A stretch of DNA of 56,959 nucleotides from contig JALRLY010000273.1 of NCBI GenBank assembly GCA_023647555.1, forward strand, positions 67,551-124,509, written 5' to 3'. Under the pieces are notes generated by a model, which saw only the letters and a list, made by a program, of their open reading frames with translations, did not search any database and was not told where the DNA came from. Origin of the DNA: Pancytospora philotis (taxonomy: Eukaryota > Microsporidia). This document shows, piece by piece, positions 1 through 8,497 of the stretch. Both the position numbers and the translations under genes were made by a program. Positions within the stretch are counted from its first letter, which is position 1. Every line of letters starts with the position of its first letter.

Positions 1-124
1 TCCCGTAAAAATAACCAGCTCAGACCAACATAAACACCTGGGCTCTAGCCCCAATCGTACACGGTGGTGCATAGATTGATCCTGCGCTTTTATTTTAGTC
101 AGCCGCACACTGACTTGCTGTTAC

Positions 125-778
125 TCATGCTGAGGCGCTGGCAAGCCAGGCTGACACATTTCTCGTACACGTTAGTGTAGCGCGCTGGCGCTCCGCTGCA
201 ATTCTGCGCCATAGTTGTTCTTTCTCGGCCCCACGGCCGTTCACAATATCCAGCGTTGCTTGGTGGACATTTCCACCCATCAGCCAGCTTAGCGCTTGCC
301 TACGCCATCTGCCCGGGCATCTTGCGCTGAGCTTGAGCAAGGTCTCCCCCACTATCTGGGCTCTCCCATCGGCATGTATCCGGCAGTCTAGGAGGATATG
401 TTCTATGCTCTCCTCGATTCTTTCGCTGCACCCGAGGCATCTACCCAGTTCGGCACCCGGTAGTCTGTTCATGCGCACGAGGTCATTGTACGTGATCAGT
501 GTCCCTAGTCTGCACTTAACCAGGAACCTCCTTCCTTCGTTGCCTCTCCCGTTCAGTGCCTGCTTCCTGATGCAAGGGCCCCCTGACAGCTTGAGCGCTG
601 CCGCGCGCTCGTGGGTCTTGCTCTTCGGGCTGAACTTCTGGATGCCCTTAAAGTATTCAGCCAGCTTGGCTTTCATCACCTTCCTGTGGTCGTCCGTGCT
701 GATGCCTGTGCGGTGGAGGGCGCCTGCCACTAAACAACCGACTGAAATAGCAAAAGGATAAAAGCGAGCGAAACAGAT
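125..778 (-). mobile_element. 5'-truncated non-LTR (LINE-like) retrotransposon fragment, C-terminal end of the RT polyprotein
   Basis: The reverse-strand frame is open from about 778 to a stop at 125 but has no ATG; the first possible initiator is a GTG at 730. The product is Arg/Lys-rich and contains a C-x2-C-x9-H-x4-C knuckle (RCLGCSERIEESIEHILLDC), typical of the zinc-binding segment after the reverse transcriptase domain in non-LTR retrotransposons. No RT or endonuclease domain is present, so this is only the 3' end of an element. Truncation at the 5' end is what incomplete target-primed reverse transcription leaves. The open frame ends about 65 bp from the SPT16 stop codon. The original target site and poly(A) end cannot be read here. 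Family placement rests on the knuckle and context and is moderately sure. Confidence 0.6.
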
Positions 779-843
779 TTAGTTGATAAAATCGTAGCTT
801 AAAACACAACATAGTGCACAATCCTTCAACAAATTTACTTGCC

Positions 844-3408
844 TCATCTCCGCCGCTTCTTGCGCTTGTCTTCCTCCTCGCTGGACTCCTCCTCTTCCTC
901 TTCGTCGCTGCTGGCCAGCGAAGCTTCGTCGCTGCCCTCCTCCTCCGAGACTGAGATGTCCGACATGTCGTCGCTGGAGGTCGTGGTGCCCACCGAGCTC
1001 AGAGAGCTGTCCGAGTCCTCCTCCTCGCTCGAGACATCGCTCTCCTCCTCGGCGTCCTCCTGCAGGAGCTCCACCCAGGCGCCCGAGCTGTAGAAGCTGA
1101 CAGGATCGTTCATGATCGCGCCCAGCAGGTTGGGCCAATTCAGGTTGATCTTGGTCTCCATGAAGACAATGTTGTGGCTGTCGAAGAGCTCCTTCATGTA
1201 GGCCAGCCGCGTGATCTCGATCGAGTTGATGGCCGCCACCGGGCGCGCCTTGTTCTTGAACACGAAGACGACATCGAAGGTCTTGGTGACAAACGTGACA
1301 CGCTCGAAATTGACGATCTCGACCTCATCGAAGTTGAGCACGAAGAAGGGCGGCTCGGCGATCGACACGAGGCACTCGTTGGAGATGGACACGTACGCGG
1401 CCTCCTTCGAGTGCACACCGAGGAACCCGCGCTCGGGCCGCTGCACCTTCAGGCTGGTCTCCTGCTCGATGCGATCGGCGAAGAAGCCGAACTCAGAGTT
1501 GATCTTGTTGTTCTCCATCTCCTCCTCTTCCTGCTGGATCTGGTCGATGTAGTCGTCCTCGCGCTTGCTCGTGTCGTGGTAGCTGAATCCGTACTTCCTG
1601 AAAAACTGGAGATTCAGCGTGGGCTTCCCAAGGACAATGATGGGCTCCTTGAGGTTGAAGTGGAGCAGCGCCTTGGCCTCGAAATCGCCCTGCTCGAAAA
1701 AGATGTTCTTGATCGCGGAGAAGAGGAAAATGATCTCGCCGTACTTGAATCCGTTCTCGTGCAGCTCGAGGTTCCCCAGCACCTTCTTGGAGGTCGCCTT
1801 GACATCCGTGCGCATGTAGAGATCGGTCAGCGCGTACTTTTTGAACTTCTCCTTCAGCCCGGCCTGTGCGGTCACGTGCAGCGTAGGCTTATTGAAGGCC
1901 TTCTTCATTTCGTTAACCTGGACCAGCAACGCATCGGCGTTCCGCACCTTGGTGGTGATCGACTTCACGAAGGTGTCGTAGGCGTGGGAGCCCTCGCCGC
2001 TCTCCGGTGCGTCGCCGCTGTCGCAGGCCGGAGCGTCCTGCGCGCCCCTGCCCTCGAGCTCGGCCTGCATCTCCCTCGACTCCTTAAAATTGAAGCGCAG
2101 CTGCGAGCCGTCGCCAGCGAGCGAGACGTTCTTGATGCAGGTGATGTGGAAGGGCACGGAGTAGCTCAGCACGGGCACGCTGACGTAAAAGTTGTCCCAG
2201 TCCAGAGCAACGGCGGGCGACCGGGGCACGTACATGTCCTTCTCGTACGTGGCTATCGCCTTGGCATTCGGCACGGTGTTCTCCTTCGTGTCCTTCCCGC
2301 GCTTGTAGTGCTCCAGACGCTCCTCAATAAGCGCGTCGAGCAGCTCCTTCTGGTGCTCTTTGATCTGCGCGACGAGCATCGCGTCGTTGCCCTTGTTCCG
2401 GAAGCGCATTCTGCTCTCCGAGTATTCCTCCTTCGCGTCCTTCTTGGTCACGAAGACTGGGAAATCCTTCAGCAAAAACGTGTTGCAGAAGCGGTTGTCG
2501 ATGTTCAGGCAGAAGACCATGTCGGTCTCCAGCGTGAAATCGTCACCAAAGTCCCTCTCGACGGCCATCAGCCCGAGGGTGCACATGCTCACCTCCCGGT
2601 CGTAGCCCTTGCTCGCGGCGTAGCTGCGCGCCTGCGACAGGACGGACAGCGAGCCGCTGCCGGGCTTGGCGACGGAAAGCACAAAGCGCTGGATGTCGTA
2701 CTCGGCCGTCAAATCGGTCATAAAACCGCGCGCTATCTCCGAGCAGTAGCCCCTGTAGCGGATCCCGAGCCGCAGATGGTCGGGAGACTCCTCGGGGTCG
2801 AAGGCGTACTCTATCAGATTGCTGTCAATCCCGCGGATGGGATCGTTCATGTAATTCTCGAGCGTCTCCTTGCTGAAGCTGTGGTCGCGCAGCAGATCGA
2901 TCCCCTTCTGGAGCAGGTAGTTGCACGCATGGCCGCTCTTCTGCACCAGATCGAGCTCGTTGCTCTCCTTTACAGAGAGCACGCGCGCCACCTCGCCGCA
3001 GACATCGGTGTGCGGCAGCCGCGCCAGCACCCGCTTGCAGAACTCCCCGTGCATGCTCTTCTCGTCCGCCACGCCGAACGGCTCGGGCCCGTACTGCCCC
3101 GCAAGCTCGCCGAGGACGGCGTCGAGGTTGGAGTCGTCCTTGTTCTTCACGACCACGCGCAGACCGTCGATCTGCTGCAGAAGCAGCGCCTTCTTCGCCG
3201 AAACCACCGCGGTGGGCGCGGGCCCGAGCAGCAGAATCGTCTCGGGGAACTCGTACCCGAGCAGGTAGTGGAACAGCGCCGAGTTGATGTTGAATTCCTG
3301 CACATCCACGGCCTTCCCCAGCATGACCAGAAGCGGCCTCTTCACGCCGGCGGACAGCAGCTTGGCGCGCCTCATGAACTGGCTTCCATTTAACTGCAGA
3401 TTCTCCAT
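844..3408 (-). CDS. SPT16: FACT complex subunit Spt16
   Basis: Histone chaperone subunit of FACT, which loosens and rebuilds nucleosomes during transcription and replication in the nucleus. The 854-aa product begins with the Spt16 N-terminal lobe and an inactive M24 peptidase-like domain (roughly residues 1-430), followed by the middle, Rtt106-like PH-fold region. It ends in a strongly acidic Ser/Asp/Glu tail of about 70 residues closed by a basic KRKKRRR-like end. It is about 150-180 aa shorter than yeast Spt16, as usual in reduced genomes. The ATG at 3408 is preceded on its strand by AAAATTTTTAGAGCCCTA, the AAATTT plus CCC signal of this genome. Long open frames on the opposite strand are products of GC-rich codon use. 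SPT4 and RPB1 in the same window belong to the same elongation pathway. Confidence 0.95.
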   Translation of the reverse strand: MENLQLNGSQFMRRAKLLSAGVKRPLLVMLGKAVDVQEFNINSALFHYLLGYEFPETILLLGPAPTAVVSAKKALLLQQIDGLRVVVKNKDDSNLDAVLGELAGQYGPEPFGVADEKSMHGEFCKRVLARLPHTDVCGEVARVLSVKESNELDLVQKSGHACNYLLQKGIDLLRDHSFSKETLENYMNDPIRGIDSNLIEYAFDPEESPDHLRLGIRYRGYCSEIARGFMTDLTAEYDIQRFVLSVAKPGSGSLSVLSQARSYAASKGYDREVSMCTLGLMAVERDFGDDFTLETDMVFCLNIDNRFCNTFLLKDFPVFVTKKDAKEEYSESRMRFRNKGNDAMLVAQIKEHQKELLDALIEERLEHYKRGKDTKENTVPNAKAIATYEKDMYVPRSPAVALDWDNFYVSVPVLSYSVPFHITCIKNVSLAGDGSQLRFNFKESREMQAELEGRGAQDAPACDSGDAPESGEGSHAYDTFVKSITTKVRNADALLVQVNEMKKAFNKPTLHVTAQAGLKEKFKKYALTDLYMRTDVKATSKKVLGNLELHENGFKYGEIIFLFSAIKNIFFEQGDFEAKALLHFNLKEPIIVLGKPTLNLQFFRKYGFSYHDTSKREDDYIDQIQQEEEEMENNKINSEFGFFADRIEQETSLKVQRPERGFLGVHSKEAAYVSISNECLVSIAEPPFFVLNFDEVEIVNFERVTFVTKTFDVVFVFKNKARPVAAINSIEITRLAYMKELFDSHNIVFMETKINLNWPNLLGAIMNDPVSFYSSGAWVELLQEDAEEESDVSSEEEDSDSSLSSVGTTTSSDDMSDISVSEEEGSDEASLASSDEEEEEESSEEEDKRKKRRR

Positions 3409-3791
3409 TAGGGCTCTAAAAATTTTGCCTTGTTCGTGTCAGATCAGATGGGCCGCGCGCGGAGCAGTGGCTGGGAGCGCAGAGCTAGTGGCTGGGAGCG
3501 CAATGCTTTGGTAGGAAATCGGCGCTTGGATGCATGCAATTGTGCCAATAGGCGCCTTTTACGCATGTTCATGATTTTGTGGTACAGCTCGAATCAAGAA
3601 GTATAAAAATGAGTAATGGAGCATCACTACACGTATATGTACGCAATGATGATGCTTTAAGCTGCCCACTGCATGCGCATCCACCGCCAGTGCTGGACGC
3701 ACCGTCCGCCGACTCGGTAAAAATTTTGCAGCACGACGAACGGCCAGCCAACAGCAAAGCAGCACTCTAAAAACTCTAGATAACGAGGAAT
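3409..3791. other. Intergenic region, SPT16 promoter side and RPS16 3' side
   Basis: No gene recognised in 383 bp. It holds the AAATTTTT/CCC promoter of SPT16 at its left edge and a duplicated 16-mer listed separately. A T-rich patch near 3553-3590 contains a U5-loop-like string that I rejected. Confidence 0.5.
3466..3502. repeat. Two direct copies of a 16-bp sequence upstream of SPT16
   Basis: The 16-mer AGTGGCTGGGAGCGCA occurs at 3466-3481 and again at 3487-3502, a period of 21 bp (two helical turns). It lies 58-94 bp upstream of the SPT16 ATG. A paired binding site is possible but unproven. Confidence 0.5.
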
Positions 3792-4223
3792 TTATCTATA
3801 GGACTTCTGATATCTGGCACGCGCACCCGGACCGCCGTACTTCTTGGCCTCCTTCCTTCTGGTATCTGTGACAATCGCGTATCTGTCGAAGGCCATGATC
3901 GCGTTCTTGACCTCGCGGCGCTTGTATTCGTCGGAGTAGGTGCCGAGGTAGGCGAGGATCGCGCGCACGAACGCCTGTCTGCCGGCGTAGATGTTGCCGA
4001 CGTGGGAGGACGCCTTCTCCGTGGTGATCTCGAAGTCGAGGCCGTCGGTGACCTCGGGCTCGAGCAGCCTGAGGATCTCCTCGTACTTCGCAACCATGAG
4101 CTTGTCGGTGTGGATGCCCATGGGGACCTTGTTGATGCGGATTTCGAAAGCACCGGTGTTGCGGCACACGCAGGTCGCCACCGCGGACTTCTTCTCGCCT
4201 CTGGTTGTGACAAGCTGGCTCAT
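3792..4223 (-). CDS. RPS16: 40S ribosomal protein uS9 (RPS16)
   Basis: Small-subunit ribosomal protein of the uS9/S9p family, whose C-terminal tail reaches the P-site tRNA. The product is 143 aa, the same length as yeast Rps16. It shows the family's N-terminal strand, a GRQAFVRAILAYLGTYSDEY-like central region and the basic C-terminal end RYQKSYR. An ATG seven codons upstream is open but lies inside the promoter motif. The chosen ATG at 4223 follows AAATTTTTACCCAC directly, and the protein then begins MSQLVTTRGEKKSAVATC as expected. No intron is present, although microsporidian ribosomal protein genes sometimes keep one. It is divergent from RPL13 over only 31 bp, so the two are probably co-regulated. 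Confidence 0.95.
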   Translation of the reverse strand: MSQLVTTRGEKKSAVATCVCRNTGAFEIRINKVPMGIHTDKLMVAKYEEILRLLEPEVTDGLDFEITTEKASSHVGNIYAGRQAFVRAILAYLGTYSDEYKRREVKNAIMAFDRYAIVTDTRRKEAKKYGGPGARARYQKSYR

Positions 4224-4254
4224 GTGGGTAAAAATTTTTTGCAATTTTTACCCT
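4224..4254. promoter_or_regulatory. 31-bp mirror-image bidirectional promoter between RPS16 and RPL13
   Basis: The whole spacer between the two ATGs is 31 bp. GGGTAAAAATT at 4226-4236 and AATTTTTACCC at 4243-4253 form a perfect 11-bp inverted repeat around TTTTGC. Each arm reads AATTTTTACCC toward its own gene and ends 1-2 nt from that gene's start codon. Both transcripts must therefore have extremely short leaders. The arms agree with the AAATTT and CCC signals in front of most other genes here. Confidence 0.85.
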
Positions 4255-4746
4255 ATGAAGAGGAACAACGCCATACCGAGCAACCACTTTGGGAAGACCG
4301 CGATCATGTACAAGACGTGGTTCGACCAGCCCGCGAAGGCCACGAAGCGCAGACAGCTCAGAAACAAGAAGGCCGCGAGAGTGTTCCCGATGCCCATCGA
4401 GAAGCTGCGCCCGATCGTCAGATGCCCGACCATCAGGCACAACCGCAAGCTCCGGCTCGGCCGCGGCTTCACCGCCGAGGAGTGCCAGGCCGCCGGCATC
4501 GAGTACCAGTACGCGCGCACCATCGGCATCTCTGTCGATCTGAGACGCGCGAACCAGAACGAGGAGAGCTTCAACACGAACGTCCAGCGTATCAAGGAGT
4601 ACATGAGCAAGATCGTGATCTACAAGAACAAGGAGGAGGCGCTGAACGCCGGGGCCACGCAGCACCGCGGCGCGATCATGCCTGTGTACAACAGCACGCC
4701 TGTCGTGAAGTCGGTCTCTGCCTCTGAGGTCGCCTCATATAACTAA
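4255..4746 (+). CDS. RPL13: 60S ribosomal protein eL13 (RPL13)
   Basis: Large-subunit ribosomal protein of the eukaryotic eL13 family. The 163-aa product starts MKRNNAIPSNHFGK and contains the conserved TWFDQPAKATKRR-type motif, a KAARVFPMP stretch, LRPIVRCPTIRHN and the LGRGFTAEEC block followed by ARTIGISVDLRR, all diagnostic of eL13. It is shorter than the yeast (199 aa) and human (211 aa) proteins because the C-terminal tail is trimmed. The ATG lies 1 nt after AATTTTTACCC, so the leader is almost absent. It shares a 31-bp mirrored promoter with RPS16. Confidence 0.95.
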   Translation: MKRNNAIPSNHFGKTAIMYKTWFDQPAKATKRRQLRNKKAARVFPMPIEKLRPIVRCPTIRHNRKLRLGRGFTAEECQAAGIEYQYARTIGISVDLRRANQNEESFNTNVQRIKEYMSKIVIYKNKEEALNAGATQHRGAIMPVYNSTPVVKSVSASEVASYN

Positions 4747-4921
4747 ATCTATATTCCTAGTCTGTGCTTTTTAACTACTTCGTTGTCAATTGCATCTGTT
4801 CCGTGCTGTCGCTGCCATTCTGGCCGGCCTCGCTTGTGAAACGGCTCAGACATCGGCGGAAATCGAGGGCAGCGCTTCGCCACTGCATACAACGCCATGG
4901 AACAAATTTATTTGCAGCGGC

Positions 4922-5380
4922 TCAGAGATCCTCGTTGAGCCATGAAAACTCCTGCTGCGCCTGCTTCGCGTCGGCCTTGCTCAGCCGGTCGCTCCCCAGC
5001 ATTACGCGCGCCAGCTCGGTCTTGGACGTGTCGGCGAGCTCGCTCGCGATGATCTTGCAGCAGAGCTCCAGCAGGAACAGATACTCGAGGTAGTTCGCGG
5101 CGTTGCAGATCCGCAGGACCTCCTCGGCCGGCCGCCCCTCGAAGAACTCGAAGTGCTCGTTCGCGAAGAATATCTCGAGGTAGTTGTAGTTGCGCTTCAG
5201 GCTGGAGTTGTCCAGCGCCATGAAGCTGTGGATCGTCCTGAGCGTGTGCGCGTCGACCTGCAGCGGGATGACGCCGCTGTCGCTCGCGCCGTCCATGACG
5301 TTGCGCAGCAGGTTGCTCTTGCAGGCCAGCCTGTCCTCGATGTCGATGGTCTCCCCGTCCGACGTCCGCAGCTTGACCAT
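4922..5380 (-). CDS. SKP1: Skp1, SCF ubiquitin ligase and kinetochore adaptor
   Basis: Skp1 bridges cullin and F-box proteins in SCF ubiquitin ligases and is also part of the CBF3 kinetochore complex in yeasts. The 152-aa product has the Skp1 BTB/POZ-type N-terminal fold (MVKLRTSDGETIDIEDRLAC) and the C-terminal F-box-binding helices, with AANYLEYLFLLELCCKIIA matching the family NYLDIKGLLDLTC region and a final EEFSWLNEDL-like tail. It is shorter than human Skp1 (163 aa). The longer open frame has 42 extra residues that do not look like Skp1; the ATG at 5380 gives the canonical start. Its upstream sequence has CCC boxes but no clear AAATTT. Confidence 0.9.
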   Translation of the reverse strand: MVKLRTSDGETIDIEDRLACKSNLLRNVMDGASDSGVIPLQVDAHTLRTIHSFMALDNSSLKRNYNYLEIFFANEHFEFFEGRPAEEVLRICNAANYLEYLFLLELCCKIIASELADTSKTELARVMLGSDRLSKADAKQAQQEFSWLNEDL

Positions 5381-6371
5381 TTTCGTGGGCTTCGTTGGGG
5401 CGGGAGCTGATATGAAACGCTTGGCAACAGAATGTAAGCGGGTGGCCCAGTATACATTCGAAGCGTTGAACGATGCGTAGCTATTGCAGCACTTGCTGAT
5501 ACGCAATGAATGTCCGGCATTCCAGCTTATGGCTGGATGGTAGAGCTACATGGCACTGGGCGGGGATTCAATCGTCCACAAGCTATTCCTGGATTTATAG
5601 AGCATCAGCGCCATATACCCTGTGCTTTACAACCCGGCATGTCCGCGCCCAGAGCTTTCCCGCGAATTTTGAAAATTGCTGGTGAAATATTTTTCAGATG
5701 ATTCTGCGAAGTTGCTGTACAGATGAGCTGTAACACGCCCGGAATCTAGTGAAACAGCTGCTACGCGCGCTACTTGATATTTGATACCGCTATAAAAGCC
5801 AGCAGGAGCTTTTGTGGCCTTGGCTATACACCAGCAGTCTAGATCGAAGAAACTCAATCAGCCAGTGCGGCATTTTGAGCATATCGGGCCGCGCCCCTAG
5901 TTCTACGCAAGAGCGGTACCGCTGCTACAGCAAGCGCCTTTAATCTAAATACCAGGTTAGGCTTTTTATACAATGGACATTCAGTCGGCGTGATAGTGAC
6001 AATAATATTCAAAATTACATTTTTCGGGGTTACCGAGGGCGAGATCGCCAAGAATACAGCTGCGAAATATAAAATACTTGATTAATTGGTGATCAAATAT
6101 ATTAAATAATATTGCTGGGTATTCAGCGCCTTCCCGCACGAATATGTGCTGGTTAGCGCTGGTGCATTTGCAAATTGCTGATAGGGCTCATATAAACACA
6201 AAGGCCTATCACTTTTTCTGTCGCCGCAGCCCGCGCCGACCAGAATTAGGCTCTGAATCAATAGATCAAAATTACTAGAATCGCCGCATCAGAGACAAAA
6301 AGGTTTGGCGCGGTATAATACGCCTCGCAGATCATTTTCTAAAGTATTTAACAGGACCGAGCGGCCCCCGG
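5381..6371. other. Long intergenic region between divergent SKP1 and a large orphan gene
   Basis: I see no supported gene in this 990-bp stretch, the longest gap in the window. It is more AT-rich than its flanks, particularly 5990-6120. I found no tRNA B box, rRNA segment or conserved protein. The right end has a CCCCC run just before the next ATG. Confidence 0.5.
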
Positions 6372-8357
6372 ATGGGCACAGACATTCTACAACGACTTAA
6401 TTTACTCTGTGCTTCTCTGCACCGGGGACAGGCCAAAAATGTTTTGTGTATAAGCGAGTCGCATGTGCGCAGGGTGGATGCGGGCGCGTATGCGGGCGCC
6501 AGCTGCATCGGCTGCTTCCAGCCCACGTGCGGTGCTGGCGTGACCGCGGCCGAGAGCATCAAGCTGCTGGTGGTGTCTTTTAAGCTGCGGACTCAGTCTG
6601 AAGTTCATTTTTCCTGTATCTGCAAGATCCTCGAGACGCGCCGGTGCTCGCGCGGCTACTCGCGCCAGGCCCTCGAGTACGCGTGCTGGGACGTGCTGCG
6701 CGGCCTGCTGCAGTTCGTGGCGCCGGAGAGCAGCGAGAATGAGATACTGTTCTGCGCCATGGGCGCGCTCTACCGCGTGCTCTCGCAGCTGCATCTCTTT
6801 CTGCCAAAGCCCTACCAGCTGGGGCTGCCCGACCTCACCAAGCTGCATACTATTATGGCAGGGCGCGAGACTGGCGTGCTCGATCCCGCGGCGCTGATCG
6901 AGATCGGCGATGCAATCGAAGCGATTGGGCGCCAGAGCGAGGATTTCGAGAACGTGGATATACCGGACCGGGACGTCATATGCCGCTGCTTCTACGCCGC
7001 GGTGCAGCACTTTTTCACCGCCGACTGCGCCCCCTCCCACAGCATCCGCACCGTGTTTGAGGAGGTGCTCCCGCGCTACTTGTACTTTCTGAAGTCGAAG
7101 AACATCCGCACGCTGTCTGAGCAGCTGATCTACATCTGCATGAACACCGCGCCCCTCACAGCAGCCAGGTTCTACAGCTCCGCGGACATGGTGCGCGTTA
7201 TCACCGCGATCGTGCGGGAGGGCGCGTTCGATATGCTGCGCGAGCTGCGGTTTGTGAACGTCGCTCTGGCGTTCGAGGACATGCTCTGGCTCATACGCAA
7301 CGAGCTGATGGCGGCCGACGTCGCCGGCGATGATTTCTGCGCGGTTTTCAGGTACTTTGCCGATATGGGCTTCTACACCAACCGGCGCATCCACGAGATC
7401 GTCGATGCGTGCATCGTGGAGTACCAGGGAGCCGGCGGCGCCCCCAGGTATCGGCTGTGGAGCGGGATACAGTTCGTGTACGACCACCTGGAGCCGCGCA
7501 GCCTGCGGTCGGTCGATATGCTCGGCATCGTGCAGAAGCACTACGACTGCGACTCGTTCGCCAGCCCCGTCTTCATGCGGTTCTTCATCAAGTTCTACAA
7601 ACGCCTCAATACCAGCGAGTTCGTCGCGCTGCTCGACACAATGGACGACCGGCTGACGCACAGCATGGTCCTCTTCATGTGCAGCATGCTGGGCTCGCGC
7701 AAGGCCGATATGGCGCGGCTCAAGTGTATCCTGGCGTGGCACCGCTTCGCGGCGTCCGTCCAGATCGGCGAGGTCGTGCGCCTCGTGACGGGGTGCAGGA
7801 TTATCACCAAGGACAACTTCCTCAAGTTCGTGGACTACGTGGAGAAGAACGGACGGCACCCGGGCGTGATATACGCGCTCTTCCAGCACTTCCCGCCGTG
7901 CTTCTACACCAGCCTCGTGAGCACGCGCCTTGACTACATGATCATGCTCTGCGAGCGGGTCTGCACGATGGACCATGTGCTCCGGATACTCCCGCTGCTG
8001 GACGACGTGATTCTCCTGCAGAATATCTCCAAGCGCTCGGTCAGCCGGATCTTCTCGCACATCGGCGCCTCCGTCCGCAATAGCCGCTACATCACAGCGA
8101 CCAAAATCGTAAACTGCGATGTGCCCTTCTACTACATCTACTTCCTGAACACCGTGAAGACCCTGCTGCACTCGGGCTGCTGCGACATGGACCTCAAGAT
8201 AACGATAACCCGGATGCTCGGCTCGCCGCTGTTCGACCGCCTCGTAACGCTGCAGCACATCAAACGGGTCTCGAATGTCCTCATCAAAGAGAAGCGCTAC
8301 ACGCTGGTGGTCAAGAAGCTCGAGGGCAAGATGCAGACAGAGCTAGCATCTGATTAA
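6372..8357 (+). CDS. Large alpha-helical protein of unknown function
   Basis: I do not recognise this 661-aa protein. It appears helical throughout, rich in Leu, aromatic and Cys residues, with amphipathic helices about 30-40 residues apart and no convincing membrane span or signal peptide. That pattern suggests an alpha-solenoid scaffold (HEAT-like, nucleoporin-like or coat-like), which is inference only. The coding signal is strong: one uninterrupted frame with the GC-rich third positions of the neighbouring core genes. The ATG follows CCCCCGG by one or two bases, but no AAATTT box is close. The stop codon lies within GATTAAATA, so the polyadenylation-like ATTAAA overlaps it. Confidence 0.75.
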   Translation: MGTDILQRLNLLCASLHRGQAKNVLCISESHVRRVDAGAYAGASCIGCFQPTCGAGVTAAESIKLLVVSFKLRTQSEVHFSCICKILETRRCSRGYSRQALEYACWDVLRGLLQFVAPESSENEILFCAMGALYRVLSQLHLFLPKPYQLGLPDLTKLHTIMAGRETGVLDPAALIEIGDAIEAIGRQSEDFENVDIPDRDVICRCFYAAVQHFFTADCAPSHSIRTVFEEVLPRYLYFLKSKNIRTLSEQLIYICMNTAPLTAARFYSSADMVRVITAIVREGAFDMLRELRFVNVALAFEDMLWLIRNELMAADVAGDDFCAVFRYFADMGFYTNRRIHEIVDACIVEYQGAGGAPRYRLWSGIQFVYDHLEPRSLRSVDMLGIVQKHYDCDSFASPVFMRFFIKFYKRLNTSEFVALLDTMDDRLTHSMVLFMCSMLGSRKADMARLKCILAWHRFAASVQIGEVVRLVTGCRIITKDNFLKFVDYVEKNGRHPGVIYALFQHFPPCFYTSLVSTRLDYMIMLCERVCTMDHVLRILPLLDDVILLQNISKRSVSRIFSHIGASVRNSRYITATKIVNCDVPFYYIYFLNTVKTLLHSGCCDMDLKITITRMLGSPLFDRLVTLQHIKRVSNVLIKEKRYTLVVKKLEGKMQTELASD

Positions 8358-8497
8358 ATATTGTGTTTAGTGGGTGGGTGTATATTGCTGTTGCAGTATA
8401 TTTGCTTTTAAAGCATTTTTATAAAAGTGCTACGAACAGCACAAGCAACACATCCAACAAAAAACTAAACTCAATAAACACAACCTAAATATGATGT

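Noticed and set aside
1174..3393. A 739-codon open frame on the strand opposite SPT16
   Set aside because: It mirrors SPT16 codons, has a Leu/Val/Asp/Arg-rich composition typical of an antisense shadow of GC-rich coding DNA, and matches no family.
3553..3562. CGCCTTTTAC, the U5 snRNA loop 1 sequence, followed by an Sm-like ATTTTGTGG
   Set aside because: The flanking bases cannot form the loop 1 stem and the Sm-like string is only about 10 nt downstream, too close for a U5 structure. Probably chance.
4255..4746. Search for an intron near the start of the ribosomal protein genes, as seen in some microsporidia
   Set aside because: Both RPS16 and RPL13 are intact from their ATGs and no in-frame interruption or GTAAGT-type donor is needed.
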